From: Stenotrophomonas maltophilia
Lineage (GTDB): Bacteria; Pseudomonadota; Gammaproteobacteria; Xanthomonadales; Xanthomonadaceae
Reading direction: 5' to 3'
Length of the DNA stretch: 64,000 nt
Assembly (NCBI RefSeq): GCF_002138415.1
Contig: NZ_CP015612.1
Coordinates: 1,342,001 to 1,406,000 of the forward strand
The translations under genes were made by a program, and so were the position numbers. This document shows, in pieces, positions 7,170 to 16,390 of this stretch. Each line of letters opens with the position of its first letter. The stretch's first letter is position 1. Below the pieces are notes generated by a model. It did no database searches and was not told where the DNA came from. It saw only the letters and a list, made by a program, of their open reading frames with translations.

Positions 7170-7265
7170 GTGCGCAAAGGGCTTCGCCCCTTGGACCCCG
7201 AGCGCGATGCGCTTGCCAAAGCAAAAAGCCGAGGCATAAAGAGCAGAGTCCACATCGGAGCCTGC

Positions 7266-8831
7266 ATGGCCATTTACCACGCTCGTGTCAAGACGTTCAG
7301 CCGCTCGCGCGGCGACTCATCGGTTGCCGCCGCTGCGTATCGCGCCGGTCTTCTACTAGTTGACCACCTCACCGGCCGCCGCCACGACTACCGCCATCGC
7401 GGGGGCGTGGTGGAGACTATCTGCCTCGCACCGGATGGTGCCCCAGAGTGGGCGTTTGTGCCTAGCGAGCTCTGGCCGGCGGCGGAGGTCGCGGAGAATC
7501 GCAAAAATAGCACCGTCGCCCGAGAGTTCGAAGTGGCGCTGCCACACGAACTGGACGAGACCCAGCGGTCCGAGCTAACCGCAGCCATATCCGAGGCCCT
7601 AGTGGGTCGCTACGGCTTTGCATTGCAGGCAAGCGTCCATTCGCCAGGCACTCGCGATGGATTGAACCACCACGCCCACATCCTCGCCACAACCAGGCGC
7701 ATGACTCCCGAAGGCCTCGGAGAAAAAACACGAGAGCTTGACGGTGGAGTAAGTGGGCGCGGCGAGATAGAGTGGGTGAGGGCAACGGTGGCCGAGCTCA
7801 CCAATGCTCACCTCGCCAAGGCAGGCGTAGACGCTCGCGTTGATCACCGGCGTCTGGAGGTGCAGGCAGAAGATGCAATGCTTCGCGGTGACTTGGTCGA
7901 GGCCATTGCGCTGACGCGGCCGGCAACCCAGCATGTGGGAAAGAACGCCAGTGCTCTGGAGCGCCGGGGAGTGACCACCGACCGCGCAGCGGCCAATGAG
8001 CAGATTGCTGAGGACAGCGAAGCCCTATTCCAGGCGACCATCAAACAGGCCAGGCGAGAAGGGCGCGCCATTGCCACGCCATCCGGACACAGCGCGGAGC
8101 AAGCCAGACAGGAACGTCGTCGCTCCACTGCGTCTTACCAAGCAGGGACTGGCCTACGCATTGAAGGCATCTCCGGTATCTGGGCTTCCGCTTTGGGGCT
8201 GGGGCTTCAACGCCCCAAGGCGGAGCCAGAGCAGCCTGTGGCTTCGGTTGAGGAGCTGGTCGATGAGGTCGCCCTGGAGCTGCGTGATGTGCTGGCGTTG
8301 AGTCCGGCTTTGCGTCTCCCTAACACCGAAAGGGTGGTCAACCATTGGGTGTCCGGCCTCTCCTCACTGGTGGATGGGCCGGAGATCCGACGCCACCTGC
8401 GCTCGGTGATTGACCGGCTGCAGCAGCTCCGCCTGGGCTTGACCGCTTTTGCGAAGCGCGTAGCAGCAGTGACCAGAGCGGAGCGTCTGTTCCACATGGC
8501 CGAGCAGGCCTGGGAGAAGTTCAACGCCGATTGTCCGCGTCCTGTTGGAGACTGGATGGCGTATGACTGGGAGGCCCGTCGGGGCCGACGCCTGGCAACC
8601 TTGGACAAGCGGGCAACGGAACTTAAGCGGGTCCGGGAGGGCGCGACCGACGAGGTCAGGATCCGCTGCGAGGCAGAAGTCGTTCGTCGTGTGGAGGCCT
8701 TGGAGCATCGGTGCTCAGAACTGCTGGTTGAGTGGTCCATGCAGGAGGGAGGGTTGGAGTCTGGGGACTTGGCTCCACAACCGGTCCCTGAGCCCCCCGC
8801 TCCAACGCGGCGGCCCCGCTTGGGCCGCTGA
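7266..8831 (+). CDS. mobA: MobA/MobL-type relaxase
   Basis: This is a 521-residue relaxase that would nick one strand at oriT and lead transfer. Start 7266 (GGAG 6 bases upstream) gives the canonical N-terminus MAIYHARVKTFSRSRG, and the AAAAYRAG segment holds the likely catalytic tyrosine (Y25). ENRKNSTVAREFEVALP follows, and the metal-binding histidine triad is NHHAHILATTR at about 134-144. The remainder is a charged helical region without a recognisable primase or helicase. Compared with full MOBQ proteins of about 700 residues it is relaxase-only. No type IV secretion genes occur nearby, so the element would depend on a helper for transfer. A perfect terminator follows the stop. Confidence 0.88.
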   Translation: MAIYHARVKTFSRSRGDSSVAAAAYRAGLLLVDHLTGRRHDYRHRGGVVETICLAPDGAPEWAFVPSELWPAAEVAENRKNSTVAREFEVALPHELDETQRSELTAAISEALVGRYGFALQASVHSPGTRDGLNHHAHILATTRRMTPEGLGEKTRELDGGVSGRGEIEWVRATVAELTNAHLAKAGVDARVDHRRLEVQAEDAMLRGDLVEAIALTRPATQHVGKNASALERRGVTTDRAAANEQIAEDSEALFQATIKQARREGRAIATPSGHSAEQARQERRRSTASYQAGTGLRIEGISGIWASALGLGLQRPKAEPEQPVASVEELVDEVALELRDVLALSPALRLPNTERVVNHWVSGLSSLVDGPEIRRHLRSVIDRLQQLRLGLTAFAKRVAAVTRAERLFHMAEQAWEKFNADCPRPVGDWMAYDWEARRGRRLATLDKRATELKRVREGATDEVRIRCEAEVVRRVEALEHRCSELLVEWSMQEGGLESGDLAPQPVPEPPAPTRRPRLGR

Positions 8832-8841
8832 GAAACGCAAG

Positions 8842-8863
8842 AAGCCCCGAGTCTGCGGGGCTT
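8842..8863 (+). terminator. Rho-independent terminator after the relaxase
   Basis: The perfect 8-bp arms AAGCCCCG (8842-8849) and CGGGGCTT (8856-8863) enclose a 6-base loop and begin 10 bases after the relaxase stop. The U-tract is short (TTTCC). Confidence 0.7.
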
Positions 8864-8891
8864 TCCTTACCCGTAAGCTGGGCCGGCCGCG

Positions 8892-9254
8892 TTAGTGGAA
8901 GGTAGGGCCCTTTCGTTCGTCTACTTCCTGTGGCGTCGGTTTCTTCTTCGCTCGGCTAGCGCGCCACTGCTCTACAGAACTCGGAATCACCGGCAGGGCG
9001 CTGCGGTCCACGATAGAGCGCCGCACAGCAATGGTCGGACTGGCTCTCAGGTCTGGTCGAAGAGAGGGCGCGGCAGGACTGCTTGTCCCTTCATCAACCG
9101 ATGGTTCGCTCTCCCGTGACAGTTGCAGTAGTGCGCCGGCAACATCCCATGCGTGCTGGACATCCTCCATGCGCTCAGGAAGTTCTCTCGTCGGTGCTTG
9201 CCAGAGCAGATGCCCCAGTAGCCTGGAGGCGATTCGAAGTTGAGGGGATGGCAT
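8892..9254 (-). CDS. Unknown protein, 120 residues, beside the relaxase
   Basis: Start 9254 is chosen from AAGGAG 6 bases upstream and the in-frame ATG; a longer upstream frame lacks support. The N-terminal part (LRIASRLLGHLLWQAP) is helical and could be amphipathic. The rest is rich in serine, proline and charged residues and probably disordered. I do not recognise a family. It is convergent with the relaxase and 265 bases downstream of the CBASS-like pair. It could be an element-specific accessory protein. Confidence 0.5.
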   Translation of the reverse strand: MPSPQLRIASRLLGHLLWQAPTRELPERMEDVQHAWDVAGALLQLSRESEPSVDEGTSSPAAPSLRPDLRASPTIAVRRSIVDRSALPVIPSSVEQWRASRAKKKPTPQEVDERKGPTFH

Positions 9255-9519
9255 AAAGCTCCTTGTCGTAGTGGAATAGATCTTCATCCAAACAGCTATT
9301 TGAATAACGGCAAGGTGTTTGACTGTGCGCTGTCTCACATAAATGAATATGCGGGGCTGATCAGCTTCTCGGTGTCGGTCGATTCTCCCCGAGCCAATGT
9401 TCGCTCCCCTCAAGGACCTCTGGTGTCGCTAGCCGTTAAAAGCTGCAGGCGACGAGTGGCTGGGGTGGGTGAAAAAGCTTCGCCCGCGAATGCACTCCCT
9501 CTCGGGAATGCCATGCCGG

Positions 9520-10635
9520 TCATAAGCGAATGGATTTGACGAGCTGGCGTCGGTCGCCATGGTTGTTCGCAGGTAGTCCGATGCTGTTTTCATTTGCGAC
9601 GGCCTCAAGAAGCCTGTCCACTTCACAAGAAAGGGTCAGCAAGGCGCTCCACTTGGCTGGACTGTCAAAGATGACTCGCGTCCCATCGGGCACGAGTAAA
9701 AGCTTCGCGTAATCGGGACGATGATACAGGTCGTCAAGATGACGCTGAGTTTCCGCCAAGATGGCGAGTTCATACGAATGTCCGGTCCGCAATGCAGCTA
9801 TGTCGGCGTGGAACATGATGGCAGCAAGGTCGAAGCTTGGAAGCGCGATGTCCCGATCGGCGTCTGCCTTGATGTTCTTGATGAGTCGAATGGCCTTCTT
9901 CAAAGAACCCATGGCGACGAGGTCGCGATCTGAAACTTCCTTGATGTGCTTGAACGGGTAGTTGGTCATCGTGACATTGTTCTTCTTGTCCAAGATGATG
10001 ACCCCCCGATCATGCAATGCTCCAGTGCGTTGGTAATCGGCAGAGTCATACCAATGGGAAGGCACAACGTCGACTGAGCGGGGAAGGGAGCCGCCTGAGA
10101 TCTTGATCGCTTTGCTCCCTTGCTTATCCACCGTCGCGGCCGGAAAAGCTCTTTCAAGCGCGGGTTCCTCTTGTGCGCGCAGGTCTCTCAGTTGCTGCAA
10201 CGACGTTAGGGCGGTGGGGTAGTAGGAGCCTGATGCTGCACGCAGACCGCCAGGGTCGTAGCTTAAAAATTGCGATGAGATCAGAGTAAGAAGATCCACA
10301 TCGCTAACGCCGCGAATGTGCACATTGAGCGGCACGGAACCTTGCAGGTGAAACTCAAGTTTGAACTGTTCGATGCGGTTCCCTAGCTGCTTCGCCACGC
10401 GAAGGGCGGTCTCCGTGCTTATGCGAGTGTAGTCTGCGTCGACCTCCTGCATCGCACCCAAGACGTAGCGAGTGTTGGGCTTGGTGGTTGCCCTTGTCTC
10501 CCAGGCTTCCTGCTGCCAAATCTTCTCTACATACTTGGCCATCGCAGCGCTATCCTGCGCCATGAGGCCCACTCGATCTTCGCCACGACGTCGCGCTTTC
10601 AGTGCAGAAATGCGCTCATCAACAGTCCTTGCCAT
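9520..10635 (-). CDS. CD-NTase (cGAS/DncV-like nucleotidyltransferase) of a CBASS system
   Basis: This 371-residue enzyme is predicted to make a cyclic oligonucleotide alarm signal upon phage infection. The nucleotidyltransferase signature is complete: GS at 99-100, DVD at 112-114 (SDVDLLTL) and the third acidic residue in SVDVVPSHW (about D189). The helical C-terminal half (DLVAMGSLKKAIRLIKNIK, then FDLAAIMFHAD) fits the SMODS/OAS-like fold. Its ATG shares one base with the TAA of the upstream Cap15-type gene (TAATG), with GGAGG 6 bases ahead, so the two are translationally coupled. No Cap2/Cap3 (ubiquitin-like accessory), HORMA or TRIP13 genes adjoin it, so this is a minimal type I layout. 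The cyclic product and the clade are not determinable by eye. Confidence 0.85.
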   Translation of the reverse strand: MARTVDERISALKARRRGEDRVGLMAQDSAAMAKYVEKIWQQEAWETRATTKPNTRYVLGAMQEVDADYTRISTETALRVAKQLGNRIEQFKLEFHLQGSVPLNVHIRGVSDVDLLTLISSQFLSYDPGGLRAASGSYYPTALTSLQQLRDLRAQEEPALERAFPAATVDKQGSKAIKISGGSLPRSVDVVPSHWYDSADYQRTGALHDRGVIILDKKNNVTMTNYPFKHIKEVSDRDLVAMGSLKKAIRLIKNIKADADRDIALPSFDLAAIMFHADIAALRTGHSYELAILAETQRHLDDLYHRPDYAKLLLVPDGTRVIFDSPAKWSALLTLSCEVDRLLEAVANENSIGLPANNHGDRRQLVKSIRL

Positions 10636-11258
10636 TACTGCCTCCGAAGTGTGAGGGTGCCCGACGAGTGGCGCCCGTCACCGTTGAAATAGTCACCCTT
10701 GCCAGATTTTAGATCTTTAGAAAAGACCAGTTTTGCAAAGCCACGGTGCGCATTGAGCTCTGTATGGCCGGGCTTGGGGTCATTGCGGTAGCTATAAAGG
10801 AGAACAAATCCTTCGATGGGGTCGGAAACGAGCCCAGCAACATCGCTGTTGGACTTGGACAAGCCGGCATCGAGGTGGATGCGCACCTTGTCCCAATCCT
10901 GGGTGATCGTCATGGTTCCCTGCCAATCAATGGCGAGTGAGTCAGGGCGTGGAAATGGATGGCCCTCACAGATCCAAGTTCCCGAAAGGTCCGCAACCTT
11001 CAACCATCCGGCAACAAGCGGCACACGCCACATCCAGCGGCGGAAGATCAGATATAGAACGGTATAGACCGTGCCAGCACCAACTAGAGAGAGGATAACG
11101 GGCGGCAGGTTTGCGCCGAGCCCAAGCCCCTTTGCGAGGTCTACGGCTTCTAGGAGCGCCCAAACCAACAGCCCTGAAACCATTGACGCAGTCCGGGCGA
11201 GATACTTCCCGATTTGCGCCCGATTGACACCGCCGAGCACCACATACTCATGATCCAT
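10635..11258 (-). CDS. cap15: Cap15-type CBASS effector (two TM helices, beta-barrel nucleotide receptor)
   Basis: This encodes 207 residues. Two hydrophobic helices span about 23-42 and 50-70, followed by a soluble domain from LSGTW (about 91) to GTLTLRR. That domain has the family's repeating strands: GTMTITQDWDKVRIHL, then S.S..A.L, LLYSYRNDP, HRGFAKLVF, KGDYFNGDGRHSSGTL. This matches Cap15, in which a minimal C-terminal beta-barrel binds the cyclic nucleotide and the membrane part oligomerises and disrupts the inner membrane, killing the infected cell. AGGGGGA precedes the ATG. It is first in a two-gene operon with the CD-NTase. No other effector is nearby. Confidence 0.83.
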   Translation of the reverse strand: MDHEYVVLGGVNRAQIGKYLARTASMVSGLLVWALLEAVDLAKGLGLGANLPPVILSLVGAGTVYTVLYLIFRRWMWRVPLVAGWLKVADLSGTWICEGHPFPRPDSLAIDWQGTMTITQDWDKVRIHLDAGLSKSNSDVAGLVSDPIEGFVLLYSYRNDPKPGHTELNAHRGFAKLVFSKDLKSGKGDYFNGDGRHSSGTLTLRRQ

Positions 11259-11463
11259 ATACGTCCCCCTACGTCACATATCCGCACGATATCCGGAATT
11301 CGTCGCAACAGGTGCGACGGGGTGCATCCTGAGCTGGGCCGATAGTCGGGGGAGAGGGCCAAGCCATCAATGAGCGGAAGCTGCTTCCTTCCAGCTGCTA
11401 ATGCGCCCCAGCAACTTTCCTCCGCTGGAAATGGCGGGGGGCGACGCCCTCGCCTGGATCGCC

Positions 11464-11763
11464 TCACCCTGGGTAATGAGGCGACAACCGACTCCAGTTG
11501 TCCACCACCCAAGTGGTAACGGTCTGGCGTCCGGGTGCAGTGGACTTGAAGTGCTCTTTCAGCATCCACTCGACAATGAGACGTGTCTTGACAGGGAGAT
11601 CAGCGCCATCTTTGCCTGTCAGGCTGTTGAGATAGAGCAACATCTCATAGCCCTCATTGCGGCTGAGGTGGTTTGCGTCGTCCGCTATCAACTTAGGATT
11701 GTCGCCTTCAAAGACTTTCCAGCTGTATTCATAACGAAGTTCGGAACGCTTGATTGCAGGCAT
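11464..11763 (-). CDS. Small protein of unknown function, paralogue of 1067-1417
   Basis: This encodes 99 residues. YSWKVFEGDNP, RNEGYEMLLYLN and a tryptophan-containing tail (TTWVVDNW) match the 116-residue protein at 1067-1417 with the same spacing, although the DNA is divergent. AGGAG lies 9 bases upstream of the ATG. It is cytoplasmic with no recognised family. It stands at the right end of the island and in the same orientation as its paralogue, so the two bracket the cargo genes. A role in recombination, immunity or DNA binding cannot be distinguished. Confidence 0.65.
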   Translation of the reverse strand: MPAIKRSELRYEYSWKVFEGDNPKLIADDANHLSRNEGYEMLLYLNSLTGKDGADLPVKTRLIVEWMLKEHFKSTAPGRQTVTTWVVDNWSRLSPHYPG

Positions 11764-12258
11764 AGCATCGAGCTCCTGAAGATCCGGTCTGGATCAGAGT
11801 GCACTGAGGCCGCCTGTAGCGGCAAGGGGATTCGTGCAGTGGTGTTGTCCTGGACGACAAACCGTCCCAGCCCCACGGGAAGAGTGAGCCCAGGGGGAGT
11901 TGATCTACCCGTTGCGGAACTGTTGCGTCAGCATTTCGTGCAACCCGATGGGCGTCAATTCCGTTGCTGCACAACGGTCTTTAGGCCTAAGATCACGCTG
12001 CACCCGTTGTGCTTCATCAGCGGGGTGTGTTCGGCGGACTTGTCTTTGGACATGGGACTCGTGGATCAGGGCGTCCGGCCGCGCCGGAGGGCGGCGGCAG
12101 CGGAGCTGGTGCAGGGCCGTCCATGGTAACGGGTGGAGCGGGTCGCGCGTTGGGGACCTGCTGACGTGGCCAAGGGTAGGGGGCTGTCAGGCTCGGCAGC
12201 GGGGGTGTAGCCTCGGGTATGCAGCCAGGCTGGCGCCACGACAATCAGGGAGCGAGCG
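11764..12258. other. Right junction of the island, no convincing gene
   Basis: The DNA changes here from island-like to GC-rich backbone. The only protein-like stretch is a short frame around 11,900-11,950 reading DLPVAELLRQHFVQPDGRQ, which may be a remnant. No tRNA end, integrase or clear direct repeat is visible. Confidence 0.4.
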
Positions 12259-12717
12259 ATGACACAGCATTCTGCGGCACCTGAGGATCCGCAGGCCAAG
12301 GCCGCCGTCGAAGCACCGCCTTCGCTCTACATCGTCGCGCTCTACCAGCTGGTGGGTGGTGCCTTGGCCCTCTACGGCCTGCTTAAGGTTTATGGGCCGA
12401 AAGTGCCGGAGTATCAATTGCTGGCGCAGATGAACCTATACCACTCCCTGCCGTATGCCGTGCTGGTCACTGCCGGTGTGCTCAACGGACTGGCGGGCAT
12501 CGTGGTAGGGGTGGGCATCTTCGCGCGCTGGGGATGGGTTCGCCCACTGTTCGTCGTCATGTTCCTAGAGACCATGGTGCTGAATCTGGTCGATATGAAA
12601 AGAGCTGGCCCATTCGAGTTTCTTATGCTGGGTGCGATCTTCTGCGTATCGTTGTACTGCGCATTCCTGCTGTACCGCGAGCCGGCAAGCCGCTACTTCG
12701 CCAGCCAGGCACACTGA
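12259..12717 (+). CDS. Unknown four-helix membrane protein
   Basis: This encodes 152 residues with AGGGAG 7 bases before the ATG. A short acidic N-terminus is followed by four hydrophobic segments at about 24-44 (YIVALYQLVGGALALYGLL), 65-90, 93-112 and 118-137, with charged loops between. No conserved catalytic motif or family is recognised. It is probably an inner-membrane protein of the Xanthomonadaceae backbone and the first non-island gene after the junction. It stands alone, with the next gene on the opposite strand. Confidence 0.65.
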   Translation: MTQHSAAPEDPQAKAAVEAPPSLYIVALYQLVGGALALYGLLKVYGPKVPEYQLLAQMNLYHSLPYAVLVTAGVLNGLAGIVVGVGIFARWGWVRPLFVVMFLETMVLNLVDMKRAGPFEFLMLGAIFCVSLYCAFLLYREPASRYFASQAH

Positions 12718-12761
12718 GTGGATCGAATGCCGGGGAATGCGCTGGTTGGAGTTCGCTACCA

Positions 12762-13154
12762 TCAATCCGATACAAGCGTGATGTTCGGATGGCCGCCGAA
12801 GATATCCATGACGATCTCGAAGTAGGTCAGGCCTTCGCCCCGTTGCAGCGCCTCCAGCTGGCGGGCAATGGCCTGCGTATTGAAGCTGCCCGGTGTGTCC
12901 AGCTTGGCCTGCAGCCATTGGCGGGTGGTCTCCACGCCCAGGGCCGCGCGGCTGTGGGCGATATCGCGCCAGATCAGTGTGGCCTGCGCATGGCCGGCCA
13001 ACGCGCCATAGCCGCCATGCAACAGGTCGTCCAGCGCATCCAGGCTCGGTCCGAGCTGCCAGTCCTCGCCGGCCATGAACACGCGGTTGATCTCCGCGTA
13101 CAGGCTGGCAATGTCATCGATGGCGCTCCCTTCGATCTGCAGGGTGATGGTCAT
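12762..13154 (-). CDS. Barstar-like ribonuclease inhibitor
   Basis: This encodes 130 residues with start at 13154 (MTITLQIEGS). The fold pattern matches barstar: ITLQIEGSAI, DIASLYAEINRVF, and the diagnostic SLDALDDLLHGGYG segment, followed by a buried strand ATLIWRDI. Barstar-type proteins bind and block an extracellular or toxin RNase, and many act as immunity proteins for polymorphic toxins. No barnase-like partner gene is adjacent, so this is an orphan. A longer upstream frame (to 13268) lacks protein-like sequence. Confidence 0.7.
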   Translation of the reverse strand: MTITLQIEGSAIDDIASLYAEINRVFMAGEDWQLGPSLDALDDLLHGGYGALAGHAQATLIWRDIAHSRAALGVETTRQWLQAKLDTPGSFNTQAIARQLEALQRGEGLTYFEIVMDIFGGHPNITLVSD

Positions 13155-13394
13155 GTACGGACTGTAGCGTTGTTCCGGGCGCGGATGAGGATCCGGTGGT
13201 GCGCGCTTTGCGGAGCACATCCGGGCAACCCATACTGCGCGCCGTATGGCTGTGTTTGGCGCCTGCACCAGGAGTCACGCCGGTCCCAGGGGGAGTGCAT
13301 TGAACCTCAGGAATGATGCGTTCCATCGCACCAGCCGCACGTTGGGCCACGCCCCGGCGATTGCAGGCCACACCGTCATGGAGATGCATTCCAG

Positions 13395-13742
13395 ATGATG
13401 TCTGACACCGCCCGTAATACGCTCCGCTACTCCTACGGGTATTCCATGGGAGTACTTTGGAGAAACATGAACATGGAGCTGGAAGGGCGTGGCATGGCCT
13501 TCGAGCAGCAGACGGAGGAGTTCTTCTCGATGCTGGAGATACTGATGGTGGAAGGCAGGCTGAAGCTTGCCTCCAATGGCGTCTTTGCCGAAGGGAAGAC
13601 CGCGGAGCAGCTGGACGTTCTGCGCCGCGCATGGCCTGCCAGAAGAGACCAGGCGGATCTCGATGAGGAGGGAATCTGGTTCCTTTCAGATGCGCCGTTT
13701 GGACTGGTCTGGATGTCACCTGAAGGTGAAGTATGGACATGA
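13395..13742 (+). CDS. DUF596 family protein
   Basis: This encodes 115 residues (a second ATG lies at 13398). It has the DUF596 pattern: YGYSMGVLWRNMN, GRGMAFEQQTEEFF, LMVEGRLKLASNG, FAEGKTAEQ, then IWFLSDAPFGLVW. The family is small, cytoplasmic and uncharacterised, and occurs patchily in proteobacteria near toxin-immunity loci. With the barstar-like gene next door, an immunity function is possible. No toxin is visible in the window. Confidence 0.7.
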   Translation: MMSDTARNTLRYSYGYSMGVLWRNMNMELEGRGMAFEQQTEEFFSMLEILMVEGRLKLASNGVFAEGKTAEQLDVLRRAWPARRDQADLDEEGIWFLSDAPFGLVWMSPEGEVWT

Positions 13743-13937
13743 AACTCCTGATGGGCGCATCACCGCTGAATGTGGAAAGCCGTGATTGCGTCGATATCCG
13801 TGATGGCGGCGTGATATTGGTCCGTGTGTGAAGGGGTGTCGATATTTCATTTGGGTATAGCGCTTTCTCGTTTGGCCCGAATTCACGCCTGTCTGCACAG
13901 TTTAATTGTTTTGGATCGATAGAATAATAGTGGCCTA

Positions 13938-13964
13938 TAAAGTTTCCCTTGCCTGCGCCGCAAC
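13938..13964 (+). promoter_or_regulatory. FliA (sigma-28) flagellar-class promoter
   Basis: TAAAGTTT (13938-13945) is followed by exactly 11 bases and GCCGCAAC (13957-13964), against the consensus TAAAGTTT-N11-GCCGATAA. It precedes the chemoreceptor start at 13996 and excludes the two in-frame starts further upstream. Confidence 0.75.
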
Positions 13965-13995
13965 CGATCGTACGGCCATGATCAAGGGAATTGAG

Positions 13996-16218
13996 ATGCT
14001 CGCATTACGCAACCTCCGAGTGGGATCCCGGCTGGGTGCCGGGTTTGGTTTGCTGCTGCTGTTCATCGTGGCCATCGTCGGCCTGGTGCTGTATGGAAAT
14101 CACCTGAAGTCCGCCCAGTTCGAGAAAGTGGTGGACGTCAACATGGTGAAGATGCGGCTGTTGAACGACATGCTGGATACCAACAATGCGGTGTTGATGC
14201 ATCGGCGTCTGATGGTGATCAAGCGTGGCGAGGATTTCGATCAGGATTATCAGCGCGCACAGCAGCTGTCGCAGACCTACGATGGTATCTGGGCCAAATA
14301 CATCAAGATTCCGCGTGACGCCACCGGCGATGCCCTGGTTGCGAAAATCGACGCGGCGCGCAAGGCGACCGATGCCTCCACCCAGCATCTGCACGAGCGC
14401 ATGAAGGCGGGTGATTTCGATGGTGCGGCCAAGGAACTGCTCGCCGAGCACGGGCTGGCAACCGCGTGGAACGAGGCCATCTCGACATTGCTGCGGCATC
14501 AGGAAGCGCTGACTGCGCGCAGCCGCGAGGAATACCGGTCAACCGAATCCTGGACCGGCACGTTGTCGATCGTGTTCGGCGTGCTGAGCCTGTTGCTCGG
14601 CGCGCTGGCTGCGTGGGCGATCACCCGCAGCCTGACCCGCCCGCTGGAAGGGGCGGTGAAGCTGGCTGACGGCATCGCCAGCGGGCGGCTGGACAATGTC
14701 ATCGATGCCTCGGGCAACGATGAGGTGACCCAGCTGCTCAGGTCGATGCAGCGCATGCAGGCACAGCTGCAGGCGGTGATGGCGGCGCAGGGTGAGCTGG
14801 CGCGCCAGCACGATGCGGGCAGCCTCAGCTACCGCATGGACGAGAGCGCGTTCCCCGGCGACTACGGGCGCATGGTGCATGAGACCAATGCGCTGGTTGG
14901 ATCGCACGTGCTGGTACAGAACCGGCTGATCGAGGTGATGAAGCACTACGCACGTGGCGATCTGTCGGTGGACATGGACCCGCTGCCCGGCGAGAAGGCG
15001 GCGATCACCCAGGCGATGGACGAAACCAAGTCCAGCCTGTCGGCGATCAACAGCGAGATCCGCCGGTTGGCGACAGCGGCCGCGGCAGGCGACTTCAGCC
15101 TGCGCGGCGACGAAGATCGCTTCGCCTACGATTTCCGCGACATGGTGGCCGGGCTCAATCGCCTGATGCAGACCACCGACGAGAACCTGGTGCAGGTCTC
15201 GACCCTGCTGCAGGCGATCTCGCGCGGTGATCTCACCGTACGCATGCAGGGGGACTTCCACGGCGTGTTCGCCCGCATGCGCGATGACTGCAATGCCACC
15301 GTCGATCAGCTCAAGCAGATTGTCGGCCGCATCCAGTCCAGCGCCTCCAGCATCAATCTGGCCGCAGGTGAAATCGCTTCGGGCAACACCGACCTGTCGC
15401 GGCGTACCGAACAGCAGGCGGCGAACCTGGAAGAGACCGCCGCGTCGATGGAGGAACTGACGTCCACGGTGAAGCAGAACGCCGAACATGCACGGCAGGC
15501 CAACCAATTGGCCATCGGCGCGCATGGTGTTGCGTCGCAGGGCGGTGAAGTGGTGGGCCAGGTGGTGACCACGATGTCGGCCATCGAGGCCTCGTCGAAG
15601 AAGATCGCCGAGATCATCTCGGTCATCGATGGGATCGCCTTCCAGACCAACATCCTGGCATTGAACGCCGCGGTGGAAGCTGCGCGTGCTGGCGAGCAGG
15701 GCAGGGGCTTTGCAGTGGTGGCCAGCGAAGTGCGTACGCTGGCGCAACGCTCGGCAGGCGCGGCCAAGGAGATCAAGGGCCTGATCGAGGATTCGGTCGG
15801 CAAGGTTGCCGACGGCTCGGCGCTGGTCCGCCAGGCGGGCACCACGATGGGCGAGATCGTAGCCTCGGTGCAGCGCGTGACCGACATCATGGCCGATATC
15901 TCCGCCGCATCGCAGGAGCAGAGCTCGGGTATCGAACAGGTGAACCAGGCGGTGGTGCAGATGGACGAGACCACGCAGCAGAATGCGGCGCTGGTGGAAG
16001 AGGCCAGTGCGGCGGCACGCTCGATGGAAGAGCAGGCCAACCTGCTGGCCGAGGCGGTTTCGGTGTTCCGCACGGGTGCGGCGACGGCAGCGGCGGTGGT
16101 CCGCCCTGCATTGGCAGCGGTCGCTGCGACGGTCACCCCGGTGCGTCGGCCCGCTGCGCTTTCACCCCGCATCGAACCGACACTGGCGGCCAACGCCGGG
16201 GGCTGGGAAGAGTTCTAG
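13996..16218 (+). CDS. Methyl-accepting chemotaxis protein
   Basis: This is a 740-residue inner-membrane chemoreceptor. Start 13996 has AAGGGA upstream and lies downstream of the FliA promoter. TM1 spans about 11-34, a periplasmic four-helix-bundle domain about 35-180, and TM2 about 183-206, followed by HAMP and further HAMP-like segments to about 470. The signalling hairpin tip ([18 protein letters not shown]) lies near 544-561. The chain ends in GWEEF, the CheR/CheB-docking pentapeptide, so it is a methylated, adaptation-competent receptor. Flanking glutamine/glutamate methylation helices are present. The ligand is unknown. No che genes adjoin, so it is an orphan receptor feeding a distant chemotaxis cluster. 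Confidence 0.92.
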   Translation: MLALRNLRVGSRLGAGFGLLLLFIVAIVGLVLYGNHLKSAQFEKVVDVNMVKMRLLNDMLDTNNAVLMHRRLMVIKRGEDFDQDYQRAQQLSQTYDGIWAKYIKIPRDATGDALVAKIDAARKATDASTQHLHERMKAGDFDGAAKELLAEHGLATAWNEAISTLLRHQEALTARSREEYRSTESWTGTLSIVFGVLSLLLGALAAWAITRSLTRPLEGAVKLADGIASGRLDNVIDASGNDEVTQLLRSMQRMQAQLQAVMAAQGELARQHDAGSLSYRMDESAFPGDYGRMVHETNALVGSHVLVQNRLIEVMKHYARGDLSVDMDPLPGEKAAITQAMDETKSSLSAINSEIRRLATAAAAGDFSLRGDEDRFAYDFRDMVAGLNRLMQTTDENLVQVSTLLQAISRGDLTVRMQGDFHGVFARMRDDCNATVDQLKQIVGRIQSSASSINLAAGEIASGNTDLSRRTEQQAANLEETAASMEELTSTVKQNAEHARQANQLAIGAHGVASQGGEVVGQVVTTMSAIEASSKKIAEIISVIDGIAFQTNILALNAAVEAARAGEQGRGFAVVASEVRTLAQRSAGAAKEIKGLIEDSVGKVADGSALVRQAGTTMGEIVASVQRVTDIMADISAASQEQSSGIEQVNQAVVQMDETTQQNAALVEEASAAARSMEEQANLLAEAVSVFRTGAATAAAVVRPALAAVAATVTPVRRPAALSPRIEPTLAANAGGWEEF

Positions 16219-16390
16219 CAAGGCAGCACGCCGGCAGGGAGACGTCGCCCATCGCGACGGCTGGTCGCGATGGGCGCGGATTTTCTTCCTGAACGCGCGA
16301 TGGCCGATGAAGTGGCGGACACGCGCATTTCACTTCCGGTTGCCAACCGCCGGAGGACACTGGGGCCATACCGGAACTCAGGAGATGGCC

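Noticed and set aside
11401..12129. Plus-strand frame of 242 codons at the island junction
   Set aside because: It overlaps a supported minus-strand gene for half its length, and has no family match except a short DLPVAELLRQHF stretch.
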